Part shown: in pieces, positions 54,701-64,000 of the stretch | Layout: each line of letters opens with the position of its first letter | Numbering within the stretch: position 1 is the first letter of the stretch | NCBI RefSeq assembly: GCF_019059575.1 | Contig: NW_024883026.1 | Location: 1 to 64,000, forward strand | Length of the DNA stretch: 64,000 nucleotides | Reading direction: 5' to 3' | From: Amphibalanus amphitrite | Lineage: Eukaryota; Arthropoda; Thecostraca; Balanomorpha; Balanidae | Position numbers and translations under genes: made by a program | Notes under the pieces: generated by a model | What the model was told of the DNA's origin: nothing | Databases searched by the model: none | The model's input: only the letters and a program-made list of their open reading frames with translations

Positions 54701-57662
54701 CTCACTATCTCGCTCGCTCGTTCTTCGCCCAAAAGGCGTTTTACTGGTATTATATATTTGCGGTCTTATGTAGTTATGTACCCATACTTATCTTGATGTC
54801 CTCTCTCGTAACCGCCTTTGAGAGTTCGCCAAGTTTGCATTTATTTTACTCGATCTCACCTGACTAGCTATGTGTCTCTGGACTCTGACTACTCTACCTT
54901 TGTCTTGCATTCCTGTGACCACTTGACGAGTGACCCGTTACCCTCGCCAGTGCCTCCGAGGACCTGGTGTGCGTCTCATATCCGAACGAGGCCTGGCTGT
55001 ACCGTGTTCGCGTCGGTCGGCTGACTGTGCGCGTGGACATCCTGTGTGTTGTGGAGCTGAGCTCGAGCGGCGGCCTGGCCACTACTGCACGCTGCTGCGG
55101 ACTGCGGGTAAGAACTGAGCGGGCACTCGCACTGGTCTGTCTGGGCGACGCTCTGTGCCAGGGAGGTGGAACATTACATGGCTGGCCTCTGTACAAATAG
55201 CACCGGGGGACTGCAGGAGTGGTATTACCTGTCAATCTCCGTTTTTTTTGCCCAAGTCTCAAGGTCTCTTCAAGAGAATGGTGGATCACGTATTTTCTAG
55301 GCGCAACTTAGTGACAAGCAATTGCCTATCGGTATCTAGCTTCATTTAGGTGGTTCTACTTAAATTGGACTCTCATTAGTTATCTCCCATGGACACTATC
55401 TATTTACGATGATCTTTTGTGCTTCCACACCTGCCAGTCTTGCTCTGTGCAGAGCAAGGAGTCATTTTACGCTAACCCGTGACACTCTCATCCTTACGAC
55501 ACAAACCCGTGTCGCTTTAACACCGTTCGCCCCTCCTCCGCCGGCAGATGGCGTACATGACAATACGCGCCGGCGCCCTGGTCTGGTGTGACGCGACTGA
55601 ACACTCGATGGCCGCAATGCTCGGCTCGCTGCCCTACCCTGCCAGGGTGCTCACGCCGCGCCGCATTAGGCAGGCCGATCCTCCCGCCGACGGCGACTCA
55701 GAGTTCCGGCCCATCCGACCGGAGGACATACGCGACCTGCACTTCAACGCCGGCAACTTCGTGGCCTCGCTCGGAACAGGTGTGGTGCGGGGACCGGGGC
55801 GGCGCTGGGGTAGAAGCTCGGATCTTATTTGTGTGTGCACACTGCACACAATGATGGTGGCGTTACCGACGATGGTTTGTCGTTAATTTCGGTCTTGTAA
55901 AATGTAAATGGTACCTCGCCTCGAAAGTGCAGCTGCCTTGTGGTCAGATGGTGGTCATGTCCTTCGTCTCCAGCGGTGTATGTCATTGAAGTGTGTCGGG
56001 TCAGTCTGTCTGACCTTAACCCTCGCCCGTATAGGGGGGGGGGGGTCGAACGGACCCCCCCCCATGGTTTTTCGCGAATAACTCGCGTAAAAAGCGGCCG
56101 ATCGCAACGAAACTTTCAGTACCCTCGCGTTGATCAATTTTACACCCACCCTGAAAATTTCATGACCCTGACCCCAATGACCTTTGACCTGTGACCTACT
56201 TTTCGAGACCATGTTTGGCCGGAATCGCGATTCGGCGTATGTCGGCTCGCATTAGCCGCGCGTTTGCAGTCTTTTCGTGGTTTCAAGCGTTCAAACATGT
56301 GATATGATGTTGCCCCCATGCATTAGGGTGGGTGTCAAGGTCATCTGAAGGTCAGGTCAGGTCATTGACCTTTGGTGACCTCGGTTCACTTTTTCGAGTT
56401 TTACATGTTTCTGGGCCAGTTTTTTTAGCTGAATTCGAATTTAGTAACCATATGAACGTTTACGAAGTAGTTTTGGTACCTTCGTAACATGTTACGAAGC
56501 TGTCAGAGGCGGTTGACACCTACTAGGAATACCCGGCAGGACCCCTACTGGTTGACCTGACCTGACCTGACCCGACCTGGACTAAATGCATAAAGACATC
56601 ATCTGTGATCAAAACTAACATGATATTCGTGATCGGCGCCCCGAAAACCCCCATAGCAGCCACACTTTACGACGTTTTAACAGGTCCCGATTTTCCCGAC
56701 TTTTGGGTCATTGACCTGACCTGCAAGGTCAACCAATGACCTAGGACCTTAAAATTAGGTATCATCGGCTTCCTCTCGTGACGGGCAACACGCTCGTTTT
56801 TTCCGCGAAGCTCTAGCTCGATCAGGGGCGAAACGGCAAGGGGGGGTCCAACGGACCCCCCCCCCCCTTATACGTTCGCGGCTGGAAAAACACCAATACG
56901 GGCGAGGGTTAAGCTGTTAGTCTCCAGGATTTTGGCGGGCCACCCCCGAGTCCTTTTCCGCCACGTTGCTAGTACGTCTGACCCCGTATGTTCCGTTCTC
57001 AGAGGTGGTGGTGGGCCACGCGGAGCTCGGCTCCCGCACGCTGGACGCGTTCATGGCACTGCGGTCCCGCGTGTCCGCCTGCCTGCTGCACGGCCGACTG
57101 ATGGTGCTCGGAACAGAGAACGGTGAGAGGCGAGGGAGGATAGGAAAGAAGAGCGAGGGCTGCGGGGAAGGAAAATTTAACGAGCTTCTAATATGTGTGT
57201 GGTGTAATGGCAGTTATCTGTTTTCATCCTCCCACTTGTTTTGCTACATAACAGTGTAATTGAGAGGAACAGTGGCTCAGCAGCCGTCATAAGCACAAAT
57301 CTCAACACCGCTACTTCGCACAGGTGTTGTCCAATACTCCCTCTGAATCTGACCTGTGCCTCTTTTCGCCCGTGTCAGGCACACTGGCGGTGTATTTCGT
57401 GCCCGACGAGCGCGCGCTGCTATCTGTCGACCTGGCCTGCCCGGCTGGCCGTCTCCAGCTCACTACCGAGCCACTACTGCGACTGCGAGTGATCGACCAG
57501 GCCGAGACAGTGCGTGTGTTCGCCCACGACGCGGCCGGCTGCCTGCACCACTGCTACTGGCGTCGGCCCGGCGCCGGTTACCGGCCCAGCCACGACCCGG
57601 CCGAGCCGCTGCTCACGCGCTGGATCAACGTGCCGCGGGAGACGGCCGGCGGCCGCTGGTAG
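51717..57662 (+). CDS. F-box protein, subfamily not recognised (8 exons)
   Basis: Exons 51717-51833, 52357-52549, 53042-53173, 53626-53770, 54951-55107, 55548-55779, 57003-57122 and 57379-57662 join in phase with GT-AG borders and encode 459 residues. Exon 1 (39 residues) is an F-box: MLPRELVEQILSYCDG followed by RGVCKLWKQ, the usual Skp1-binding helices, so the protein is probably a substrate receptor of an SCF ubiquitin ligase. The rest contains repeated short beta-strand-like segments (CMVMAATADGVGLFDLFG, RMLVIAYSNNIVRVCGLW, VCVSYPNEAWLYRVRVGRL). These would suit a beta-propeller, but there are no clear WD40 signatures; this part is inference. An acceptor (GACGACAG) six bases before the start ATG implies a leader exon upstream. 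Introns 4 and 6 contain repeat elements. It is transcribed away from MARK. Confidence 0.88.
53886..54721. repeat. GCACGTGC-rich repeat block with GAGCGAGCG ends
   Basis: In intron 4 of the F-box gene, ACGAGCGAGCG at 53886-53896 is mirrored by CGCTCGCTCGT at 54711-54721. Between them a ~130-bp unit (CAGATCTCRRGAACGGCTGGG..., then CAAATTTGG) is repeated with drift, each unit accompanied by GCACGTGC palindromes, twice as a tandem GCACGTGCGCACGTGC. This looks like a transposon-derived block; the superfamily is not recognised. Confidence 0.65.
56020..56908. mobile_element. GGTCA-rich TTAA-flanked piggyBac-like element, best-preserved copy
   Basis: 889 bp in intron 6 of the F-box gene, flanked by TTAA (56016-56019 and 56909-56912), with a perfect 13-bp terminal repeat CCCTCGCCCGTAT / ATACGGGCGAGGG. 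Inside the left end is a G-run, TCGAACGGA and a C-run; near the right end, a G-run, TCCAACGGA and a C-run. The interior has stacked GGTCA/TGACC words and no coding frame. Confidence 0.9.
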
Positions 57663-57804
57663 GCCGACACCGGACCGATGGGAAGCTGAGGTCAGGTGGG
57701 TGGGTCGGCCCGGCCGATCTGTAGGACCGATCGTGGTGTGAGGGACAGTGTGAGCCTTCAGCGGGCACACGCCTGCTGCTGTGACCCCGCTCAGGGCCGC
57801 CTCG

Positions 57805-57948
57805 GGTACCCCGGCTGTGTGAAGGCGTCCTATGATAGCTGTGAACTAGGGCGCCGCTTTAGAAAGTTCTGTCATGGTACCCCGGCTGTGTGAAGGCATA
57901 CTATGATAGCTGTGAACTAGGGCGCCGCTTTAGAAAGTCCTGTCATGG
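57805..57948 (+). repeat. Two-copy tandem duplication, 71-bp unit, in F-box 3' region
   Basis: Copies at 57805-57875 and 57876-57948 differ at very few positions (GGCGTCC versus GGCATAC, TTCTGTC versus TCCTGTC). They lie about 140 bp after the stop codon, probably in the 3' untranslated region. Confidence 0.88.
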
Positions 57949-58532
57949 TAGCCAGGGAAGAGTACCGCTGCCTCATCCACACGGTTTTCAGATCATTGTG
58001 TCCGATAAGCGGCAGACACGCTATAACGCCTCTCAGTTTCTATGAGATCACTCAAGAGCTAGCTCGTGCTTTCAAATGTGCCAGTTTTATACGCGAATCA
58101 ACCAGCCCTTCACGTGGGTGGGATATGTACAAAGGAAGTCTTTTCAGCAATCCCGCTGTGCTAGGTTTTGAGCGCAGCGTATGTGTAGTTTGTGGACGGT
58201 ACATTTCCAACAATTGGTGCCGTTTTGTGGTAGGAAGGAGGGGAGGGGAGAGGGGCAGTAGCTTGGAGTTGTTGCGACATCGCTATATGATGCCAGTTCT
58301 AACTTTCAGCTCTGGTGCAAATCATGTAACCTCGATCTCTATTCAGTTCAGTGCCAGATAATTTCAAAACATAAGTTTGTTTACTGGTCGGTATAATTAT
58401 CGATTTGTGTTTTACCGCTCTTTTTTTTATAAAAATCGCTCCCTTTTTTAAGTTTTAAAGCTCTCAAAACACACTAGGGCGTGCCTAACGCAATGCTTTA
58501 CCGATAAGCCGGGCTGCTGCCTCAGATGCGTG

Positions 58533-58538
58533 AATAAA
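58533..58538 (+). other. Candidate polyadenylation signal AATAAA for the F-box gene
   Basis: The first clear AATAAA found after the stop codon on this strand, about 870 bp downstream. It would give a long 3' untranslated region that includes the 71-bp duplication. Confidence 0.35.
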
Positions 58539-59046
58539 GTAATGCGCATTGAAGATATGCCGTACCATTGTAATACACATTCGCTTTGCTCATTTATCTA
58601 GGCTGTATGTTATATAGTTTTATTTTGATAATGGCTGTTTTCTCCTCACACTTAACATTACCTCTGATAGAATGTTTTCGTTGAAGGTTCCGTGGTTAAG
58701 AAGCTTGCAACATGGTTGCGAGTGTATCAGAACTTGTCTCGTGGAATACAACTGACAATAGTACATTCCTTGTTTTGTCGCTGCCGCCCGACCAAAATTA
58801 AATGTTCCTGTTTTGTACTTTATGTACTTATCTCAATCTTTGGCTTCATTGTTGCAGCTGGGCGTCTAGAAAAAAACGGTAGTGAGCATTGCAAAAAACC
58901 GGTGGGTAGTGGTCGTCTAAGGGTGGATACAGCTGTGAAATTTCGGCGCAGGTGAATACCTTCTAGTTACTGGCTCCTGAATGTGTTTGCGACTTATATC
59001 TAGTTATGTGAGTTTTTTATCGAAGAAAATATTTATATCCATAGTA

Positions 59047-59290
59047 CAGTCCACAGCAAAAGTAATGTGCGGTTTCAGTCATGGGTATGTTCTGTTTCTG
59101 AAGCTTAGGAACGATTAGCCTGACTACAATGAAAGTTTGAATGTAGCTTACATGTATCGTCACCCTTGACGCTGCAACTCTATCTATTGACGTCTTCTTT
59201 TCGATCACCCCGTATTAAAAAATCGCCAGTCAAAGCCATCCGTAGCGATTGGTAAAACCGCACAATGCACATTACTTTAGCGGTGGGCTG
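59047..59290. mobile_element. Tc1/mariner-type MITE, 244 bp
   Basis: Flanked by TA on both sides (59045-59046 and 59291-59292). Ends CAGTCCACAGCAAAAGTAAT and ATTACTTTAGCGGTGGGCTG form an imperfect inverted repeat continuing into ATGTGC/GCACAT. A TA target and CAG-type ends fit Tc1/mariner. There is no coding capacity. Confidence 0.8.
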
Positions 59291-59292
59291 TA

Positions 59293-60422
59293 CCTACCAA
59301 CTACGCACTCCACCGGAAGATAATGGCCTCCATGATGTGAACGGCCTTGACGTGAACCTAACATGCGTTGTCATTGCTAAAGCAGGTCAAAAAAGACATT
59401 TGCTTTACAATGAGCGCCGGATTTCGCACGAATTATGTGAACTGTCAGTTGTAGGTATAACTCGTACGATAAGGTCATGCAAATGTCAAAGTCATGGTGC
59501 ACACTGCACACGTACCTAATTGATGCCCGTCATTTGGACTATTACATAACCGAATGCGGAAGCATTTTGATTAGATGAATTTGCTGGCGCAGCTTTCTAC
59601 AAATCTTGCATATCGGAGACCTTTTTTACCACGGGCATCCCCGAACCGCTGTTGTTTCTTAGCTCCCTGCACATTTGGTGCAGCTGGGCATGCGTGTGAG
59701 GAAGCTGCCCGCTCTGATTGTGTTGGGTGTCCTTTATGTTCATGGTCTAAAATCGACACCGGCTGCTTATAATTCAAACGAATCTCAATTTCATTTGGAG
59801 CTTGAGATATCCGATTTTGCATATGAAATCGTACAGTATGACTTATGAGTTTGACTTATTCAAACTAAGGCCTTAAAAGGTGTTGTTCGCTAGACTTTTC
59901 TCATAGCGGCAGACGCGTTCTCAAACAAAGAGCGACACCCACGTCAAACACAGCGACACTTGCGTCTGTTCAGAGGTCGATGCATGATCCGACTGAGCTC
60001 TACTAATCCCTTAACAGTGGCAGATGCGTCATCGGACCAAAGATGCGCTGTGGTGCTCCTATGGAGAGGTGATAGTGACAGACGTCAACGGCACATCGGG
60101 GAACATCCGTTGGGACTCGCCTTATCTTCACCCGGGATCCTACTCTCGTCAAGGAGCTGGTTAAAGAAGATAGCCTCGAAGTGGCTGATTGCAGTGACAG
60201 GCAACTGATGTGTTTTATCTAGTTCAAGTGTATTATCGCTGTATGATACATAGGGGCATTCAAGCAGTAACTTTAAATGCGTGCACGGCAGATATCATTT
60301 TTCACTCAGTGCAATTGTAATGGTAAATATATGGTCGGTGACAAGAGGGCAGTGAAATGAGTGACAAATGGCAAATACTCATGTCAATGCCGCCGCACTG
60401 CAGTATGGCGAACGGCGTCAGT
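59293..60422. other. Intergenic stretch, nothing recognised
   Basis: No supported gene or repeat structure. The right part probably contains the 3' end of the carbonic anhydrase transcript. Confidence 0.35.
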
Positions 60423-61300
60423 TTATCGGCACGATAGCCAATTCCTGAGAAAGCTGCGATCGTACTTGCACAAAGCCCGGTTCCCCAGTTTGTGAAGCTT
60501 CCTCCAGTTGTTCTGGATTGTCTCCGTTCCGGCAGCGTTAGCTCTCAGGCTAGTGCGCAGCTGCTGCAGGAACGGGACTTCTACTGAGACTGGGTGGTCG
60601 TGTACTATCCAGGTGACGGCCGGACTGCACGGCGGGGTCGTCAGGCTGCCGTGGTAGCTGAAGAAGGTCCTCAGGGCGACTCGCAGCGGTCTCCGCAGCG
60701 GTCGCAGGTCGACCTGTCTGGTGACGGAGCTGCCCAGCTGCGACAGCTGCGGCAGGTCGCCGTCCAGACCCAGCGTCGGCAGGGACAGACTCAGCGCCGG
60801 GTGTCGACGTGCGCCAGCGCCGCCGACACGTTGCCGTACTGTTGGTTGAAGAAGACAAAGTGCGCCTCGGCCTGCTCGAAGGCGCCGTTCATCTTGTGCT
60901 CGGAGCCGCGGCCGCCGGCCGGGTCGTTCCAGTGTAGGTGCAGGTTGTCCAGGATGTACCGGCTGCTAAGGAGACCCGATCTGCTGCCCTTCAGCTGAAC
61001 GGCCGGCTGGCCAGAGTCGTTTTCCAGCGTCACACTCAGTGTGCGGCCCGTGTTCGTCGCCGTCAGTCGTCCAGCTTTGAGACGTTTGGCGAACCTCACT
61101 CGCGGCCCTCTACCATAATACCAGAATCGGTCCTCTGTCGGCCTCAACTCCACTGGTGACTGCTGGTCTCCGCCGCACTGCGGGAACTCCTTCCACCACT
61201 TATCCTGCGCCCAGTACTTCCAACTGGGTTCCACGGGCGCGGCTCGGGCCGGCAGAGCCACCGACACCAGTACTGTCAGAGACAGGCAGAGCCGCGGCAT
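60423..61300 (-). CDS. Secreted alpha-carbonic anhydrase, intronless, with a frame break
   Basis: Family reaction: reversible hydration of CO2. Residues 1-20 (MPRLCLSLTVLVSVALPARA) are a signal peptide. The alpha-CA domain follows: QCGGDQQSPVEL, zinc ligands His 121 and His 123 in NLHLHWND, Glu 134 in SEH, and third zinc ligand His 147 in EAHFVFFNQQYG. The first frame stops at 60791-60793 after 169 residues. The rest of the domain continues without a gap in another frame (from ~60800 to stop 60423-60425), with TFFSYHGSLTTPPCSPAVTW containing the substrate-site threonine. The two halves meet at one point with no room for an intron. This is therefore a one-base sequence error, a recent mutation making a pseudogene, or less likely recoding. 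Cys 41-42 region and the TTPPC Cys could form the disulfide known in secreted members. There are no introns over 878 bp while neighbouring genes are intron-rich, so retroposition is possible. Confidence 0.88.
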
Positions 61301-61340
61301 GGTGCTGAGGGACGACTGTCGGCGGGCGGGTCGGACCCCA

Positions 61341-61348
61341 CTTTATCC
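61341..61348 (-). promoter_or_regulatory. Possible TATA-like box of the carbonic anhydrase gene
   Basis: On the minus strand GGATAAAG lies ~41 nt before the start codon. It is enclosed by a 7-bp inverted repeat (GGTCGGA/TCCGACC, 61329-61352). A short leader of about 10-20 nt would follow. This is a visual call only. Confidence 0.3.
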
Positions 61349-61738
61349 GACCAGCGGACGTGTCAGTGTGGGCGAGGACGGGTGAAGAGCTGTCACATTA
61401 CGTTTATGGGCAGCGTGTACTGGCGTGGACGGCAGGCCGGTCCGCTGTTCAGGTGTCCCTATCGATTATTTCCGTGATACAACCTCTGCCATTAAACGAA
61501 GTCATTGCAATAATTTTTCATCAGCTACAGCCTACACATTTTCGAACAGTTGGTAGTATTTAGTAACAGTTGGCCTTCTCAGCGGTACGTACGTTTGAAA
61601 ATTGTCTCAGTTCCGTAGCGTGTTTACCCCGCCTGTTTGCGTGCTCTGGGAGCGTCGCTCATCACTCGCTCTACATCCGGGAGGTGGGCGCCAGCCGTCT
61701 AGATAGGCCGCCAGCGCTGCAATCAGCGGGCAGCTATC

Positions 61739-61746
61739 TTTATAAG
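61739..61746 (+). promoter_or_regulatory. Possible TATA box for the membrane-protein gene
   Basis: TTTATAAG on the plus strand lies ~500 bp before the start codon at 62248. It sits inside an 8-bp inverted repeat (GCTATCTT at 61733-61740, AAGATAGC at 61772-61779). If used, the leader would be ~480 nt. This is a visual call only. Confidence 0.3.
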
Positions 61747-62247
61747 CCATCTCGCCTGTCGCGGATATGCAGAAGATAGCGCTCGATCGCGGTGCGTCAT
61801 GCGTGTATCGTCGAACGGCCCTGTCGCGCACACCCACTCAGGACTCGTGACGTTTGCGCCCGTCACTCAAATGAAAGTGTGTTTGGTTCAGCGTTGTTCT
61901 CGGATCTATGAAAGTGAGATCAATTCGAGGTTATGTTGGAAAGGTCTAACGTGCACGTCAAAACCTCGTCCCCCATGTCCTGTTCCCTCGGCAGCCCCCC
62001 CCCCCCTCGCCCGCTGACCGCTGACATGCCGCAGCCGCCTGCTGACAGCGACTCTGTCACCGCTGACCCCTCGCCACCCCTCCTCCGCCCACCGGGATGC
62101 GATTCCGCTCATCGCGACGCTCAGATTATCATCATCGAGATCACGTGTGGCCTAGCGCTATCGAGCTCCGCCACGATAGCGTTCGGCGCGGCTCGGCCCG
62201 CTCGAGCGGCCGCTCCACAGGTGCCTGGGACGCGTCCCGCCGCAGCC

Positions 62248-64000
62248 ATGGAGCACCGCCGCGTCACCATGTCGCCGCTGGTGATGGTGATGATGGTGGG
62301 ATTGGTGGTGCCGTTCACCAATGCAGGTCAGTGCCCGGGATGATCTGTCGTGATGAGCGATAGTGTGAAACTTTGTCCAAGTGTGACCAGGTGTGAGGTC
62401 CATTGTGTGCTCCCGATCCTGACCCTATGGCTACCATTAACCTCCCGGATCATATAGGCATGCTTCTTTTTCGTGCTTCACTGTGAGGCTGTGTGTAAGC
62501 GCATTCATGACTTTTCTAACACTGCTGGAAAAGCTATGCAAGTAGGTACAACTGTTGGCTGTTCATTCGTTGTATGTCAGAGGAAACTCCATATCTGAAA
62601 TGTCCCTCTTGGCTACCCAGTGTCTTACGTTTAGATTGATACGCCTTGCTGCTAGCAAGAGGCAAGAGTATCCCTTACACTATTGAAGTCCATTATATTG
62701 TTGTGTTTGTCGAAACCTGTGTTGGTCTGTCAAATATGTCAGTGGTAGTCTGTAGTTTTGTTATTTGTACCAATGTCTTCATGTACTGTCGGCGCCGAAA
62801 GTCAATGATCATCACTCTCCACTAACAACTATCTTGCATGTTTCCCTCAGCGGCGGCGGTGATGGCGACTCCGCTCGGCGCTACAGACTACCAAGCCGAA
62901 ATCCTGGATCAGGTCAACATCATGGACCAGCTACTCAGCAACATGACTATCGAGCTGAGCAAAGCGACCCCAGATCCGACCGGGGCGCCACCGGACGAGG
63001 AGACGGAACCGGACGGGCCGGACAATCTGAAGCTAGACCACCCCATGGACACGCTGGAGCTCCTGCCGCACGGCAAGGCGTTCGACAAACGGAGCGCGCA
63101 GTGGCTTCCCGAGCTGCCCAAAACCCTGAACCTGCAGAGAGAAGAAAACCTCCAGTCGGAGACGAACGCGTGTCACAAGAACGACGTCAGCACGACCCTG
63201 AACGGTTCAGTTGCTGTGCTTGACCGTGTCTCTGCTAGAGAGTTCACCCCAGATGTCCTGGCCGACATGAAAGCACAGAATGATGCACTGGACACGTTCT
63301 TCACTAAATGTTCGCTGAGCGCTATGGACTACGCGGAAGCCCAGGAACTGCTCGGTTCCGTGGCAGCGACGGAGACGCACGTGACTGCGGCTAAGGCGGC
63401 GGCCACACCGGCCGAGGTGGGCCTAGAGGTTGGCTCTGCCTTCATGGTGGTGCTCATCACTCTCAGCTGCCTGATGGCGGTCGCCGCGATGGTCGGCCTG
63501 GCCGTGGTGGGCTACCGTTACGCCACCGTCACGGCCCGTCCCTCTGCGCGCCCCACCAAGGGCGGCGGCGGACCGACCATCCCGGCGGACAGGGTGCGCC
63601 CGGACGCCGGTCGGCCGAACCCGGCCTATGAGCCGGCCGACCCGCCCGGCAGTCTGCACCAGGCGCGCAACGAGCGCTGGCGACAGGACGGCGAGGTGAC
63701 GCCGCACCGGCCGGCCGCTTCAAAGTCCACCTGGGGCCGCATCTGGGGCGGCGTGGTGCGCGACTACCAGCGTGCGCGCGACTCGTACGCCGAGCCGCGC
63801 CGCGCCTCGCCTCCGCCGCGCCGCGCCTCGCCTCCTCCGCGCCGAGCCTCGCCCCCTCCTCGCCGAGCCTCGCCGCCACCGCGCCGGGCCTCGCCCCCTC
63901 CTCGCCGAGCCTCGCCGCCACCGCGCCGCTACTCGCCGCCGCCGCAGCCGGAGAGTGGCGACAACTGGGCATACGGACCGTCCGGGCGCAACAAGTCGAC
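62248..64000 (+). CDS. Single-pass membrane protein with PRRASPP-repeat tail (partial, runs off right edge)
   Basis: Exon 1 (62248-62326) encodes a signal peptide ending VVPFTNA. Exon 2 starts at 62851 after TTTCCCTCAG, joins in phase (1+2) and is open to the window end, giving at least ~409 residues. The mature ectodomain (~190 residues) is acidic and helix-like, with N-glycosylation motifs NMT and NGS and two cysteines (NACHK, TKCSL). A hydrophobic segment (AFMVVLITLSCLMAVAAMVG and following, 63430-63513) is the membrane span. It is followed by YRY and a basic cytoplasmic tail rich in Pro, Arg and Gly (NPAYEPADPP, WGRIWGGVVRDYQ), then seven tandem PRRASPP-type heptads. I do not recognise the family. 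The topology is inferred from the signal peptide and basic flank. The start ATG is the first in the exon; a second ATG eight codons later would shorten the signal peptide. Plus-strand +1 and minus-strand frames here are shadows. Confidence 0.85.
63795..63941 (+). repeat. Seven 21-bp repeats encoding PRRASPP heptads
   Basis: Seven consecutive in-frame units: six encode PRRASPP and the last PRRYSPP. Codon choice for Arg and Pro varies between units (CGC/CGA/CGG, CCG/CCT/CCC/CCA) while the peptide stays fixed. RRAS matches the basophilic (PKA-like) consensus R-R-x-S, and the PPPRR frames resemble SH3 ligands. Confidence 0.92.

Noticed and set aside
58692-58955. Plus-strand 87-codon frame after the F-box gene
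   Set aside because: No recognisable motif, low-GC background unlike coding exons here.
62765-63223. Plus-strand 152-codon frame rich in Arg, Gly and Ser
   Set aside because: Overlaps exon 2 of the membrane protein in another frame; the true frame is open to the window end and joins exon 1 in phase.
63423-63972. Minus-strand frames rich in Ala, Arg and Gly near the right edge
   Set aside because: Antisense of the proline-arginine tail; composition artefact.

Overview
This is an animal nuclear-genome window, most likely from an arthropod. The guess of a crustacean, perhaps a barnacle, is inference. The evidence is many phased GT-AG introns, GC-rich exons in an AT-richer and transposon-rich background, intact animal-specific gene families, and no prokaryotic gene organisation. 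Exon calls below rest on reading protein similarity from memory and on checking that every splice phase joins in frame. No alignment or search was run.

Layout. A minus-strand nucleoporin gene (Nup133) fills 747-16736; its C-terminal end lies beyond the left edge behind a 0.7 kb (CT)n tract. Its largest intron (6815-13403) holds a complete BRK1/HSPC300 gene on the opposite strand, followed by a 5'-truncated CR1/L2/Jockey-like LINE with an open 844-codon frame. Next comes a three-exon ECHDC3-type mitochondrial enoyl-CoA hydratase-like gene (minus, 18076-19519). The MARK/Par-1 polarity kinase gene (minus, 21508-40046) follows, with N-terminus, kinase, UBA, spacer and KA1 regions in 14 constitutive exons plus one candidate 69-bp cassette exon. 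About 11 kb of intergenic DNA (40.1-51.7 kb) is mostly transposon remains. An eight-exon F-box protein of unrecognised subfamily (plus, 51717-57662), an intronless secreted alpha-carbonic anhydrase with a reading-frame break (minus, 60423-61300), and the start of a single-pass membrane protein with a PRRASPP-repeat tail (plus, 62248 to the right edge) complete the window.

The genes do not form a pathway. Nup133 is a pore scaffold, BRK1 serves WAVE-dependent actin assembly, ECHDC3 is mitochondrial, MARK is a polarity kinase, the F-box protein probably serves a ubiquitin ligase, and the last two are secreted or membrane proteins.

The main unusual content is structural. (i) Three Nup133 exons have an exon end plus splice-site sequence tandemly copied into the adjacent intron, in up to ten copies. 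(ii) A set of TTAA-flanked, piggyBac-like non-autonomous elements with G/C-run termini and dense GGTCA/TGACC motifs sits in introns of MARK and the F-box gene. (iii) Several other non-autonomous transposons have readable target-site duplications. (iv) An inverted-repeat element carries a tRNA-Ser-like sequence. (v) The membrane protein tail carries a heptad with basophilic-kinase motifs.
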